Positions 35,380 through 47,483 of a stretch of DNA of 64,000 bases are shown here, one piece after another; within the stretch, counting starts at the first letter, position 1; each line of letters opens with the position of its first letter. Source of the DNA: Dimorphilus gyrociliatus (lineage: Eukaryota; Annelida; Polychaeta; Dinophilidae). The position numbers and the translations under genes are program-made. The stretch covers positions 2,363,404 to 2,427,403 of the forward strand of contig CAJFCJ010000007.1 of NCBI GenBank assembly GCA_904063045.1, given 5' to 3'. The notes under the pieces are model-generated. The model was not told the DNA's origin, made no database searches, and saw only the letters and a list, made by a program, of their open reading frames with translations.

Positions 35380-36684
35380 ATGTCTGCGGCTTTTAGGAGT
35401 GTAACTCCAAATGCTTTGGCTCGTGAGTCATTTTTTATCTTTCGACCATATATGTTAATTACTTGTTATTTTAAAAGATATCAAATTTTTGTAGTGGTAT
35501 TTCATGTATACTTATTTTCAGAGAGGATAAGAGGGCCTTATATGCAACAAAGTCCTCTATCATATCCGATGCCATCAAACTTACCATCAAATCCTGCCAT
35601 GGTGAGATTAGAATTTCGTGAGAGAACCAATCTTACTGAATATCTAAATTGTTTCTTTCTAGAACTACTATAATCAGCCTCAGTCAACTCCTACACCTAA
35701 CTCCGCGGTCAATCAACCTTCTACTCCACAACCAACAACGCCATTTACAGAAAAAAGTCTAGGGCCTCCCAGCTTCGCACCCATGAAGTTAGGAGCTAGA
35801 GGGCCAGAGGTATGAGACTATTCCTATTTTATATGCATAATGCATATATTTTAAGTTGAAAAGAATGTAGCTTTTCGCAGTGAGTTAAATTATTTCATAA
35901 TTGTTTTAAATAGTTGAAAATGCCAAAACCTCCCAAACCCCCTGACAAACCTTTGATGCCTTATATGCGCTATTCCCGTAAAGTATGGGAACAAGTGAAA
36001 GCTGCTCATCAAGATCTTAAATTATGGGAAATTGGAAAGATAATTGGAGGAATGTGGAGAGAGTTGCCTGAAAATGAAAAGCAAGAATATATGGATGAAT
36101 ATGAAATAGAGAAATCTCAATATAATGATGCTATGAGAAATTATCACAATTCACCTATGTACCAAGCTTATGTTTCTGCCAAATCAAAAGCTCAAGAAGC
36201 TCAGGCTGCAGTTCAAGCTTATGCAGAAGAAGAAGAAATCGCTGGACGACGAGGGAAGAAAGTAACAGATACAAGAATCAGCATTCAGCCAGCAGATGAT
36301 GAAGATGAGCCTCAAGAGGATGGATTGTGGGAAAAACATTTAGCATCTTCTCGTTATCATAGAAATCACAGATTAATCAATGAAATTCTGGGAGAATCTG
36401 TTGTTCCTGATGTTAGAACCGTTGTTACAACTAGTAGAATGGCTATATTGAAAAGGCAAGTTTTATCTTTAATTACTCACCAAAAGAAGCTAGAATTAGA
36501 ACTGGAGAATCTCGAAAAGCAACACAATAAGAGAAAAAGATTATTGGTTGAATCGTCAGAAACTTTTAGTAATAAAATGAGAAGAATTTGTGAAGATAGA
36601 CCATCTTACGACGATGATAGATTTGAAGATACTGTCCAAGATGAAATGGATAAAATACGAAATATAGAGGAGAAAACTGATTAA
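35380..36684 (+). CDS. SMARCE1: SMARCE1/BAF57, HMG-box subunit of BAF chromatin remodeller
   Basis: Exons: 35380-35422, 35522-35601, 35663-35809, 35914-36684, giving 346 aa (human 411). The N-terminus is Pro/Gln/Tyr-rich. The HMG box begins at [20 protein letters not shown] and continues through [17 protein letters not shown]. Then come a conserved helical block ([18 protein letters not shown]) and a coiled coil ([13 protein letters not shown]). The acidic tail of vertebrate proteins is mostly missing: the frame ends soon after the coiled coil. It binds DNA through the HMG box and sits in SWI/SNF (BAF) complexes. Confidence 0.95.
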
Positions 36685-37282
36685 TTTCATGTAAGACTTA
36701 TTTTCTCGTAAGTGTTGTCACTTAATCTTGGCCCAAGCGCTATATAGAATTAAAAATACAGGTTTTTTTCTACATATTTACCAATCTATTTTAAAATGAA
36801 ATCCCTAAGATAATTTAAAGCTTTTTCATAATTGATACAATACAAAAATCTTTGATTTCATTTTGAAAGTGGTATATTGTTTTGATCGTTGAAATTGTTA
36901 TATTAATATATATATATATATATACAGTATATATATATGGGATGTTGTTTATTTTTTAGAATAGTATTTTATTTTTTAGCTTTTTCTTTCATGTCGAATT
37001 GAATTTATGTATCAAAGAGAATTTATAATTTTTTTTTTTGTAAATAATGATAAATTAATCTGTAAATTTAATGGAAAATATAATTTTTGAGACTAATGTA
37101 TTTTATGACAAATTTGTATATAAAAAGAAAGATATGTTATTCTTATTAAGGATGAGAATAGTTTTCTTTTCTTATTTAATCCAAATTCAACATTTATTTT
37201 AGGCCTACAATCTAGGCGCCTCAGTTTTTAGTGAAAACTGGTATTTTGGGTGACGAAATATTCCTTTCTATTAAACGTTAAA
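36685..37282. other. Spacer with AT microsatellite
   Basis: A (TA)n tract at about 36903-36938. Otherwise AT-rich 3' UTR and PPIL1 upstream. No gene seen. Confidence 0.45.
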
Positions 37283-37917
37283 ATGTCGAATACCGGCCAA
37301 ACATCAAAAAATTGGCAACCTGCTCAAATAACAATAGAAACTGGGTAAATTATTTTAAGAGAATTTTTTAAATATTGTTAAAAATAGCTTGTATAAATTT
37401 TTAAGCCAGAAAATGTAAAGATTGTCTTAATTTTTCATTTCTTTTTATTATCGTTAGCATGGGAGACATCGTAATAGAATTGTATTGGAAACATGCTCCC
37501 AAAACATGCCGAAATTTCGCTGAATTGGCTAGAAGGGGTTACTACAATGGAATTAAGTTTCACAGAATTATCAAAGATTTCATGATTCAAACTGGAGATC
37601 CAACTGGAACTGGCAAAGGAGGTGCGAGTATTTATGGTGAGAAATTCGACGATGAAATCCATTCTGAACTGAAACATACTGGAGCTGGAATCCTATCAAT
37701 GGCAAATAGTGGACCGAACACAAATGGATCGCAATTTTTTATAACTTTGGCCCCGACTCAATGGTTAGACGGAAAGCATACAATATTTGGAAGGGTATTT
37801 TCTGGTATGGGTATAGTTGCTCGAATTGGAATGGTAGAAACAGATTCAAATGATCGGCCTATTGAAGAAATAAAAATGTTGAAAGTATACGTAACAGCTA
37901 ATTCTCAGAACATTTGA
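37283..37917 (+). CDS. PPIL1: Peptidyl-prolyl isomerase-like 1 (spliceosomal cyclophilin)
   Basis: Two exons, 37283-37344 and 37458-37917, giving 173 aa (human 166). Cyclophilin fold with catalytic [35 protein letters not shown] and GRV. The N-terminal [22 protein letters not shown] is the PPIL1-type start. The Arg, Phe, Gln and Trp residues lining the proline pocket are present. Binds SKIP/SNW1 in the spliceosome by family knowledge. Convergent with MEAK7. Confidence 0.96.
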
Positions 37918-38257
37918 AGGAAAATAGTTTTTTTTTTGTTCTTTCAATCATTCTGACAAAAATTGTTTTCCTTATCATTTTTGTTCTTAAACTTCATTCA
38001 TAATTTTGTACAAACTATGTATAGAATCATCTTTATAAAAGATATTTATAAAGAAAAGGTATAAAATAAATCATTGAAAAAAAGAAGGTAATGAGCCTGC
38101 CTTTGAAACAAGGACAGTTGTAGAATTTTCTATGGAAATAAATAGCTTTTACGTTTTATTAAAAGTATAGAAATCATTAAAAGTTAGAAAGTCTTGCTAA
38201 AGATTAGAACACTCAAGGAAGGGAGTAGTTTCGAATTGTTATTTTTGTTATTTGCTT
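37918..38257. other. Convergent 3' spacer PPIL1 / MEAK7
   Basis: 340 bp, AT-rich, with AATAAA-type hexamers near 38065 and 38139. No gene seen. Confidence 0.45.
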
Positions 38258-40085
38258 TTACATAACTGAAGGAATGCTGTGTTCTTCCGGTATGTCGGCT
38301 GTCATATCGTGTTCTCTTAAGCCTTCACTAACAGGTCCCTTATCAAGAAGAGATAGCATAGCTTTCGCTTCAGGATCTTTATCCAGAATACTTTGTTTAA
38401 TTTCTTCGTCACTCTAAATAGTTAGATGAGAATATACAGTATTTCTATTATATTTTACTAGAACGTATGATTACCTCATTTCCATTATTATAGACCTTAG
38501 GTTTACTCACACTCCAAACTTCTAGAATATCGATTTCAAATTCATCTTCAGCTGATAATTGAGGACTTTTAAAAGTTGTCGACGAGGGTTTGGCTTTGCT
38601 ATGTCCTTTACCAAAATCTGAATCTAACCACAAGCCGAAATATTTCAGTTGGCCTCCCATTCCCTATTTTTAATAACATATAGCTTTAATAATTGGATTT
38701 AATTATATAAATTACTGACGAATCCGTTGGGCATCGTTTCTTGGTGTTGATTGAAGTAAACGAAATGCGAGTTGAAACCAGACGAAGTGTATATGGCAAA
38801 ATCAGGACTGAGAGTAAACAGGAAACTACTATCATCACCTAAAATATCGAATAAATAAAAAGAATTACAAGAACTATATAGTTTTTCTTAATTTACGAAA
38901 TTACCAAAAAAACTAGGTCCAATGCTTAAGTTTGTTGAAGTATAGCCACCAAAAATATGACCACGAGTATCTTTTACTATAAGTATACACGGGCCTTTAT
39001 CAACAACATTTTTGACAAAAGTAGAAAAACTTTGACCGTGAACTTCACTGTTGAATAATAATGTCCACCTTTTAGTCATATTCATAGGTAAATGTTGCAT
39101 AAGTAGAGTTAAACTTGAAAGTGTTAATTGTGTTCTAAATTTTGACCAATTAACATCATTGGCACATGGTAATTGAAAACGTTCGGAAGGTGTTAAGTCC
39201 ATATCGCTGAGTCCTTCACTCTAAGAATATGCAAAAGTGTATGTGATAAATATGCAACATACTTTCTTTGAAATAACTACCTCCGAGTTTAAGACTGTTT
39301 TAAATACATAATCACAAATTTTTAATAATATTGGAGAATGTCGTAGACAATCTTCAACTTCAGAGAGAATTAAATGTAACTCTGGATTGTTGCCTGAAAG
39401 TTTTTTTATACGAAAATAAATAGAACACATTTAAGAATAATTGATTTAAATTTACCTTGTAAGCTGCTCAACAAATATCGGCTGAAAGTTCTATAGTCTG
39501 AATTGGAATTGAATGTCCAACTTGTATAATCGCCTCGTAGTTCCATACATTTTTCGTAAGAAAGAAGTAGTTCCGTTGTTATCTAGTTTATGATTATTAT
39601 TGGTTAGGTAAACGATACGTAAAGTTCGTAAGATGTAACCTTTTCCAGAGAATGTTTTGTTATACTTTTGGAACATGCTAGGCTGAATAATTTTGCTTTG
39701 TCTGATGCTGATCCTTTTGTTGCATAATATAAGAAAATGACGAAGGCCTCTTCGTCAATATTTACGGTTTCTTCTCGTCCAAATATAATGTTCGAACAGG
39801 CGTTAAATAGGTTATTAGATAAATCTTTCGTTAAAGTTTTCTCAGTGAATTTCTGAAATTAGACTGTCTATAATACTCTTTTTTATTCAAACACAATTAT
39901 AAATTGCTGTAATTATTACGCAATAAAGGGTGTAAAAAGATTACCTGGAAATCAGTCTCCGAGTAACTACTTTTTTCACTTCCGCTTATTTTGCGAAACA
40001 GGTCTCTGGCTGCTTGTAGTTCACTTAACGTAAAATACTGGATAGCATCCTCGTATTCTTGACTTTTACTTGTTTTTCCTCCCAT
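38258..40085 (-). CDS. MEAK7: MEAK7 / TLDC1, TLDc-domain mTOR-associated protein
   Basis: Minus-strand exons: 40085-39945, 39852-39640, 39582-39456, 39393-39281, 39220-38905, 38838-38720, 38663-38475, 38413-38258, giving 457 aa (human 456). Starts MGGKTSK, a good N-myristoylation signal, as in the family (MGN start); the ATG five codons upstream would hide the Gly. The TLDc domain fills the C-terminal half: RWTLLFNSEVHGQSFSTF, GGYTSTNLSIGPSFF, NQHQETMPNGFGMGGQLKYFGLW, DFGKGHSKAKPSSTTFKSPQ. It ends with a conserved SILDKDPEAKAML tail. Lysosome-associated mTOR signalling is family knowledge. Confidence 0.94.
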
Positions 40086-40640
40086 TTTGAAAATGTTCAA
40101 TGATCACTGATTTATATACTTACGATATTCAATAAAACACTCTGCTTCGTAAGTGTAAACTGGTATGATCGTAATAATAAAAGAGAGAACTTTATTGCAA
40201 ACATTACTTCACCTTTGATATGTAAAATCTGATTAATGTGGAAACTCATTTCACATTATATGAGTCGTTTGAATAAAAATTAAATTAAAATAAAAATAAA
40301 AGAAACAATAAAGCCTATGCAAAAGTATTAAAATTGATTATATCCTTTCTGTCAGTCTTGAATTCATTTTTTTTCAAGTTATATTTATAATAAAATTAAA
40401 CAATTAACATTGGGATTAGTTATCATTTGTCGACCGAGGACGACAAAGGTGACCTTTAAAATTATTGACAATTCAGAAAATAATCTTAAAGAGGATGAAC
40501 AAGTATAATTAAATAGAACTATGGCATCACAACTAAAGATTCCTGCAATTGTTTTCATAAAAAGCTTTATTAACAAAGCTCGTACAATATATACATTCAA
40601 AAATAAACAAAGTACCCAGGAACCACATAACGCTGGGCTT
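40086..40640. other. Spacer MEAK7 / DCAF1
   Basis: Upstream of MEAK7 and 3' of DCAF1, both minus strand. AT-rich. A TGTCGACCGAGGACGACA stretch near 40428-40445 is less AT-rich. The minus-strand frame 40385-40672 is not supported. Confidence 0.4.
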
Positions 40641-43600
40641 TTATAAGAGATTAGAATTGTCAGATAGCTCATAGCGAATGTTGTCGTCCGAGTCTTCAGT
40701 TTCCCACTCTGTGTTACTATTGGACTCTTCTAATCCCATTTCATCCCAGTTGAATTCTTCTGAATCTGTATCAGGCGTCATTGGAAGATCGCTTTCGGAA
40801 CCTGCTGAATATAAAACGAAAATATACAAATTATTATCTTGAAAATTTTAGTGACAAATACTAGAAAGTGAATCCAGGATATTACCGTCATTAATGTCAA
40901 TATCGCTACCAAAATCGCTTCCTTCTTCTTCTTTATCTTCGTCCTCTTCCTCCTTAACAGTAACTCCGCCTATATCTGCTAATTTCACTTCTTTTAAGTC
41001 ATTCTCTCTATCCGTTGACCAGACAACAAATGCTGCTGTTAAATCCCTATCATCTATAGCAACATCGTCAGCATAGGTAGAAAGATCAACGCTTCCAAGC
41101 TGATCGTAATATTTAGCATCATACACTTTAAAAGCATGAGTTTTCTTTTTTTCTTCATTGTCATCATCAATTTCGCAACTTGAAGATAAGCAATACATAG
41201 CATCTCCTTGGCTATTGAATCTGAAAAGAAAGCGATAAAATAAGTTTATTGCAGTATTACAAAGTCAAATATTATACCTAAATTGACATGACTCCAACTC
41301 GGGAATAATCTTTACTAAATTGAATGTCCTCATATCCCATATTTCAGAATTCAGTATTAGTTCCACATTATTAGGATTACAAACTCCATATGAATTCTTT
41401 GATAACTTATCAAATTTATGTATTATTTTTCCAGCACGGGTGTCAAAAAGCATTCCTTCAAATAGTATCATTTTGTCGTCAGGAGAAAATGAAGGAGCCG
41501 ATCGTGTGTAGAATGAATTTAAAGAATCAGCATGATATATTTTTAATATCTTTTTACTGGTATTTATATCATATATATAAGCATTGTCATAGTATGCACA
41601 AACTGCCTTTTTGCCACAATAACTCCATTGAAATGTTTCTGTTTCATCTAACTGAAATTTTTCTCTAGGTATTCCAGTATTATCATAGCACAAAACAGCT
41701 GATCTTCCATCACTAACGGTTGCAAACAATTTATCATTTACTGGATTGGATATAATACTTTCAATTGAGGATCCAAGTGATTCTACCTTCCATATTTCTC
41801 TCATATTAGAAGTTTGATAACCTTTAATATATAATATTTTTCAATATCATATTCGGAGAAATATAAATGTTTTAAGACTTACCTTTCAAAAAGCCTCCCT
41901 GAGTTCCTAAACATAACTCAGTAGATCCTTTAACAAAGCCACAGGAACTGAATATATCCTCTTGATTGATCATTCCGTCCTGTTCTTCTGTTGAAAAATG
42001 ATGGAAAAATCTTAGTCGATTCCATTTCCAAGTTCTTTCATGTCTTCGCAAGTTCTTTTTATAACATCTAAGAGTACCACCCGAGCGTCTATCATTTAAT
42101 CTTAAAGTGATATTTAAATCGGAATCCATCAAGTGTTTGTTTGCAATAGGGCATGAATGAGGTCGTGAAAAATTAAAAGGCGGGCAGGTATGCATGGGTT
42201 TCTTACATTCAGCATGTTGTTTTTCTAGATAATCCATTACAACATCTTGTAACCTCATACTAACTGGTGTTTGAGATGATGTTCTTCGAATGGGAGAAGA
42301 TTCGTATAACTTTGTAGATGGAGAGAGAAATTTTTCAACTATTTTTAATTTCCTGACTGGTTTTGGCATATTTTCTTGATTGAATTTGTCATCGTCTGCA
42401 TCATTTTTCAAAGATTTAACTATCGATTTCTGGGAGTTTTCGTCGGAATCCGTTCTTTCTCTTGAGTTCTCTTCTTGAGAGTTCATCAAATCACCTAAAT
42501 CTGATAATTTTTTTGTCATTTTTGACGGTTTTGTTTCTCTTTTGTTTGGTATATCTTCCAATTCAGATACTTTTAGTAGTTTTCTTTCGTCGAGACACAC
42601 TTGTTTTGAAAGCTTTTCTGATTTCTTTGATTTTCGTTCTTTTTCCTCTAACTTAGGTGTATTGGATTCCAACTGATATTTTACGAATTCGTCCATCTTA
42701 TCCAAAACTTTATGTTTTTTTTCTTTTTCTTCAGTTTGTAGTGCTGTTACCGTTTTCTGAAAGCCTTTTTCTTTTAAAAACTTGTGTATTAAAGGTAACA
42801 GCTCGTTGTCATCAAAAGTCACGTGAGTTTTGGAACGTTTCTTTTTTCCGTCATCCAAACATTTTAAGAGTTTTTTCACTGATTCATCGAACTTTTTATA
42901 TTGACCTTTGTAATCTAAATTGGCAGCATTTTCAGTAATTTGCTTTAAATTATCTTTAAATAAAGGCAGTTTAATTAGAATTTGCTTAATCGAAGAACAT
43001 CTTGATAGTCCAATAAAACATTTAACAACAAGAGTTTGCAGAGCTAAGTTAGTTTCGTCGGTATGATTGATCGCTTCCAAGTACTGGGACAAGCAAAAAA
43101 TTCCTGCATTATCTCGAAAAGCTTGCCACATCTTTTGGAGAATTTCGAATTTGGGTTTTTTAGGTGTTGGAGTTGACTTTAGTTTTTTCTTTGGTGTTAT
43201 ACCATATCTCATTACATGATATGAACCAGCTTTAACCGGAGATGAGACACAATTTTTTATAAGAGATAAAGCTGCTTTTCGAACCTCAAAATTATCATGT
43301 TCATGTTCCACTTCCCTGTAGAAAATTGCAATCATAAAGTGAATATAATTGAAATTATTTGTTTTGCTTACCTATTGTCAATTAAACCAAAAAGAACAGC
43401 AAACGCATTCTTATACGAGTCATCCTCAGAAGTATTATTTAGCATGGTCAATTGAGCTCTCAAAACAGTTGAACAAACAGATAAAATTTCAATTAGACAA
43501 GTTAGTACTTCATCTCTTCTGGCATAGTCACTCCAATCAGCTACGGCAGTTAGTAGGCGGCACAAGTTATCTATATGACCATTACTTATTAATTCGTAAA

Positions 43601-45270
43601 TAGGTGTCCACCTAGCCTTTAAAGGTAGCTCATTTTGAAGAAATTCAATCTGTTCCTCAACAGCCTCAGAACTCAGGTCAATGGGTTTGTTGTAAGGCAA
43701 ATCGGGAATAGATTCTGATCTATCGTTTCGTGATTTCTGACGTTCCAACTGGTTGACTCGAATAGCTAAATGAGTCTGCACATAACTCTTTAGAGCTTGG
43801 AGAACCTGCTCAATAGCTTGTTGAAGTACGTCCATTTCATCTTGTTTTTCGGGATTGAATGCATGTTCTAGTGTTGAAAAAATGGTGAAACTTCTTAAGT
43901 ATTTTATGAAATTTCTATATGCAATATTTTTAATATTTTGCTTTTTACCAACCTTTAAGGGTGCTTAACAAATTCAACAGAGTTCTCAATCCTCCAAACT
44001 GATCAAACTGATCTAAAAAGTATCTAAATGAAAAAGCTGATTGCAGGAACATAGCTGAGTAAACTTTTGCAGATAGATGTAGCTTATCCATTGCTGATAA
44101 AGTATAGTCGAGTATCTGTCTTACTAATGTTCTATTAGGTACAGTGCATAGTGTCCGTAGAATATCTTGGAAAGAGCAGGTATAATATATGCAACATGGA
44201 ACCATAGTGGCAGCCGTTGATGGAATAGGAACATCCAACAGTTGCACAAGATAGTCAACCACTGAACTGGCAATCTTTTTATGACATAGTAAGCAACTAA
44301 GTACTTTTAAACCATCTAAGACAAGTCCAATATCCTTATCTGCCATATTTATATAATTAAACACTATTTGAATAATATCTTTTTCAAGTAATATCCCAAC
44401 AACATCCTGATATTCAGAGACAGGCGCCATAAATCTAAATAAAAGAAAAAATCATGAGATTAATAAATAATTGAATAATAAAAATTCAATAACAAACTTT
44501 AACAGGAGCCTTTGTTTCATACTATCACTTAATGGAGCATGTAAACTAAATTCTGGAACCATTAGTGCCTTCTGCTCTAGCCATGACGAATTCGAATGTT
44601 CAGCATCAATTATGTAGGGTTTTACTTTTGGTGAAGACGATATTGGTTTAGAGCTGGATGATTTTCCAAACATTGCAAATGGTCTTTCAATTTTGACTCT
44701 TTTATTTGGTGGCTCACAATTTTCTATGTTTCCCTGTAAACTCTTTAATCTGTTTACAGCGAGCTTTATTAAAGAAATTGTCTCATCTCGAAATGTTGCA
44801 AAGAGATTTGAATCTGTTATGTAAATACTCAAAAATGCAGTTGTAAAATAAGAAATCACTGGCCTATCTTCTAAAGATGTTTTAAAGAGCTTTTTTACTA
44901 GTCTTTCACACTTTTCGTCTTTAATCATTAGTTCATGATCTAAAGCAGGCATCAGCATGATGCTAACACAAGACGCTGCTATAAGAACCTCTTCGTCATT
45001 TTCATTGTCAAGGACATAGTTTGTATATATGCTATTCATGAAATCATCTTCCTTTGTCAAATATTCTAACATAGAGGCATATAATGATTCTTTTTTAATT
45101 TTCAAGGGGTGTCTTTCATCATTCGGATCGGGATCCATTTTCAAATAACTAAGGTAATGTTCTTGCAGTATATTTCCTATAGATTTTAAACATTTCAAGT
45201 AGCCATCTCTATTTTCTCTAGAGTTCTTCCATTCTTCTAACACATTTTGAAGAGCTTGAACTGCAGACAT
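40641..45270 (-). CDS. DCAF1: DCAF1 (VprBP), CUL4-DDB1 substrate receptor
   Basis: Minus-strand exons: 45270-44498, 44434-43953, 43867-43372, 43315-41883, 41821-41278, 41220-40886, and 40801 or 40804 to 40641, giving about 1,407 aa (human 1,507). N-terminal armadillo-like helices; LisH motif with NELLPLIHKFLKEKGFQKT around residue 760; a charged linker; CPPFNFSRPHSCP; then a WD40 propeller. Of the two WDxR boxes that contact DDB1, the second is intact (EIWDMRTF) but the first reads LFDTRAG, with Phe for Trp. The C-terminal tail is acidic (EEEDEDKEEEGSD), as in the family. The last exon has a CAGCAG tandem acceptor. It recruits substrates to the CRL4 ubiquitin ligase in the nucleus. Confidence 0.95.
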
Positions 45271-46647
45271 TCTGAAATTTTGTATAAATTTATTCTGAAA
45301 GAATACAAGTATTGCGGGGATTTAAACGGCGAAGTTTCCACCGGAATGTTAAACGTTCGATAAAAAAGAATCAATGTCAAAATTTAACTGAAGTCAAAGC
45401 TTCAAGAGTCAATTTCAATAAAAAAAGTTTAAGTGTCTGTTAACTACAAAAAATAGTGAATAACTACTCAGAAGAACAGTAAATTAATATATCGAGTAGT
45501 CACATGTCGCTTTATTATCGCTCATAAAGTTTGGTCATTGTGCAATCAAAAAAAATTTGATCTATAATAGGCAGATTTTTGATACACACGTGAAGCGAAA
45601 ATGATATTCGGTATCCTGTTAGTCAGCTTCGGATACAGTTATTATTATTTCGTTGATTTCTAACAGATATAGCCAAATTCAGCTCAAATAAAATGAATGC
45701 ACTCCATGTTATTCTTCTCGTACTTTTGAACAGTAGTGACATCTGTTGATAGAAAAAATTCAAATTAAAAGGTAGAGGGAGAGATTATACAAACACTATG
45801 ATTTCTATTAATTGAAAGGAAAGAGTCTGACATAAATTCAAATTTTATTCCAAATATCCACCCTTCCTTATTAACTGTGCAAACAATGTCTTCTATTTAT
45901 CTAATCTGATTAATAATTCAAAAATATACTTTTGTAGTCTAAGCTCACAGTATAAATGGACTAAATTTAAATGAAAAGAATTTCTAATTCGGTAGAAAAG
46001 ATAATAATACTCTATTGAGCATAAACAAAAAAAGACAGTTATAGGAATAATATGGCATAATGTATATAATATTTTTGATTAACAGTTACAATTAGTAGCT
46101 TTATTATACTTATTGATAAAGATGACAGCTACTCGAATTATTGTTATAAATCTGCATAAAAAAAGAAGCTATTGAAATTATTCATATACTGTATATAAAT
46201 AAATATAAATATATATATATATTTATACAATATATGCAGTGTAGAGAATACTATATGCTGCTTTGTCAGGAAATACAATTATTCTATAATATTTGCAGTA
46301 AAGATGAGTCATTTTCTATTATGTTTAAGGATAAAATATTATCCTCCATTTCTTTTTCTATATTAAACTTCCATATAAATAATATTAAAAAAGATGAAAA
46401 ATTCTAATAATAAACGGTTATAATTGAGCTGTGATATCGACGTATATTAATTTATACTGTATTTATGTAGTATACTATATACTGTATGTATATAGAACGC
46501 AATAGAATATTCCTCTGAAGTTTATATATAAGCTACATGCTTGCTATCATTCATTCAAAATAACAGTTTTATATTTAACCTGTCATAATATTTTTTCTAA
46601 AAGTATTTTCAAATTATTAAACAACAACACTAAGACTTTTTTTTAGT
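45271..46647. other. 1.4-kb AT-rich spacer
   Basis: Largest gene-free stretch of the middle region. It holds the DCAF1 upstream region and the lectin gene's upstream region, with scattered TATA-type repeats (46200-46230, 46440-46530). Several CACTGTA/ATACTGTA-like words recur, but no coding frame is supported. Confidence 0.4.
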
Positions 46648-47436
46648 ATGTACTACTTTGAGCTTGTCCTTTTTCAAATTTATTTTGCAGTATTGCAGTT
46701 GGTTTATAGTTGTAAATAATATATAGATTATATTATTTGTTATATTGTATAAATCTATATAAAATAATATTTTTCTTTCTTATTTGTATAGTAATAACAG
46801 AAGTCGATATCTTTTCAAAATTAACTTGTGAAGGTACAAAAACGGATATAGATTGTGGGGTTGGATATGTTATTTCTATTCAAAAAGCCTCATTTGGAAG
46901 GAATATAATGGTTAATAAAAACAAGTGTCATCCACAAAATAAAGAATATATAGAAATGAGGTATAAAATTTTTATCTATGATTAATAAATGCATAATTGA
47001 TGAAAGTTAATTAATTAATGAATAAATTAGTTGTATGAAAGACGCAACTAACGCTATGAGAAATCTATGTGATAGAAGACAAAGTTGCGATGAATTAATA
47101 AATAGGAGATTGTTTAATCGATCTAAATGGCTAACTAATCATCGTTGTCCCGAAGATGTATATTCATATGTCTATTATGATTTTAAATGTGATTGTAAGA
47201 AGTGTTATATAAGACATTATATTTTTTTTTATTATATAAAACAGCATTATTTAAATCCCTTTAAAGATGTTCAAGAGTCACTTGCTTGTGAGAATAATCA
47301 TCTAATGATTTACTGCCCTGACTATCATTATCTTAATCTCGTCTCGGTTGTATTCGGAAGAGTTGAAATTGATAAATGTATGACAAAGAGTGATACGCCG
47401 ATATCAAGTCAAGAATTTAGCCCGTAAGTATACAGT

Positions 47437-47483
<47 letters not shown>

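Noticed and set aside
40894-41076. Ser-rich plus-strand frame
   Set aside because: Antisense of the DCAF1 acidic tail.
46200-46530. Scattered TATA-type repeats as a possible satellite or origin
   Set aside because: Irregular and typical of all AT-rich spacers here; no repeat unit or symmetry.
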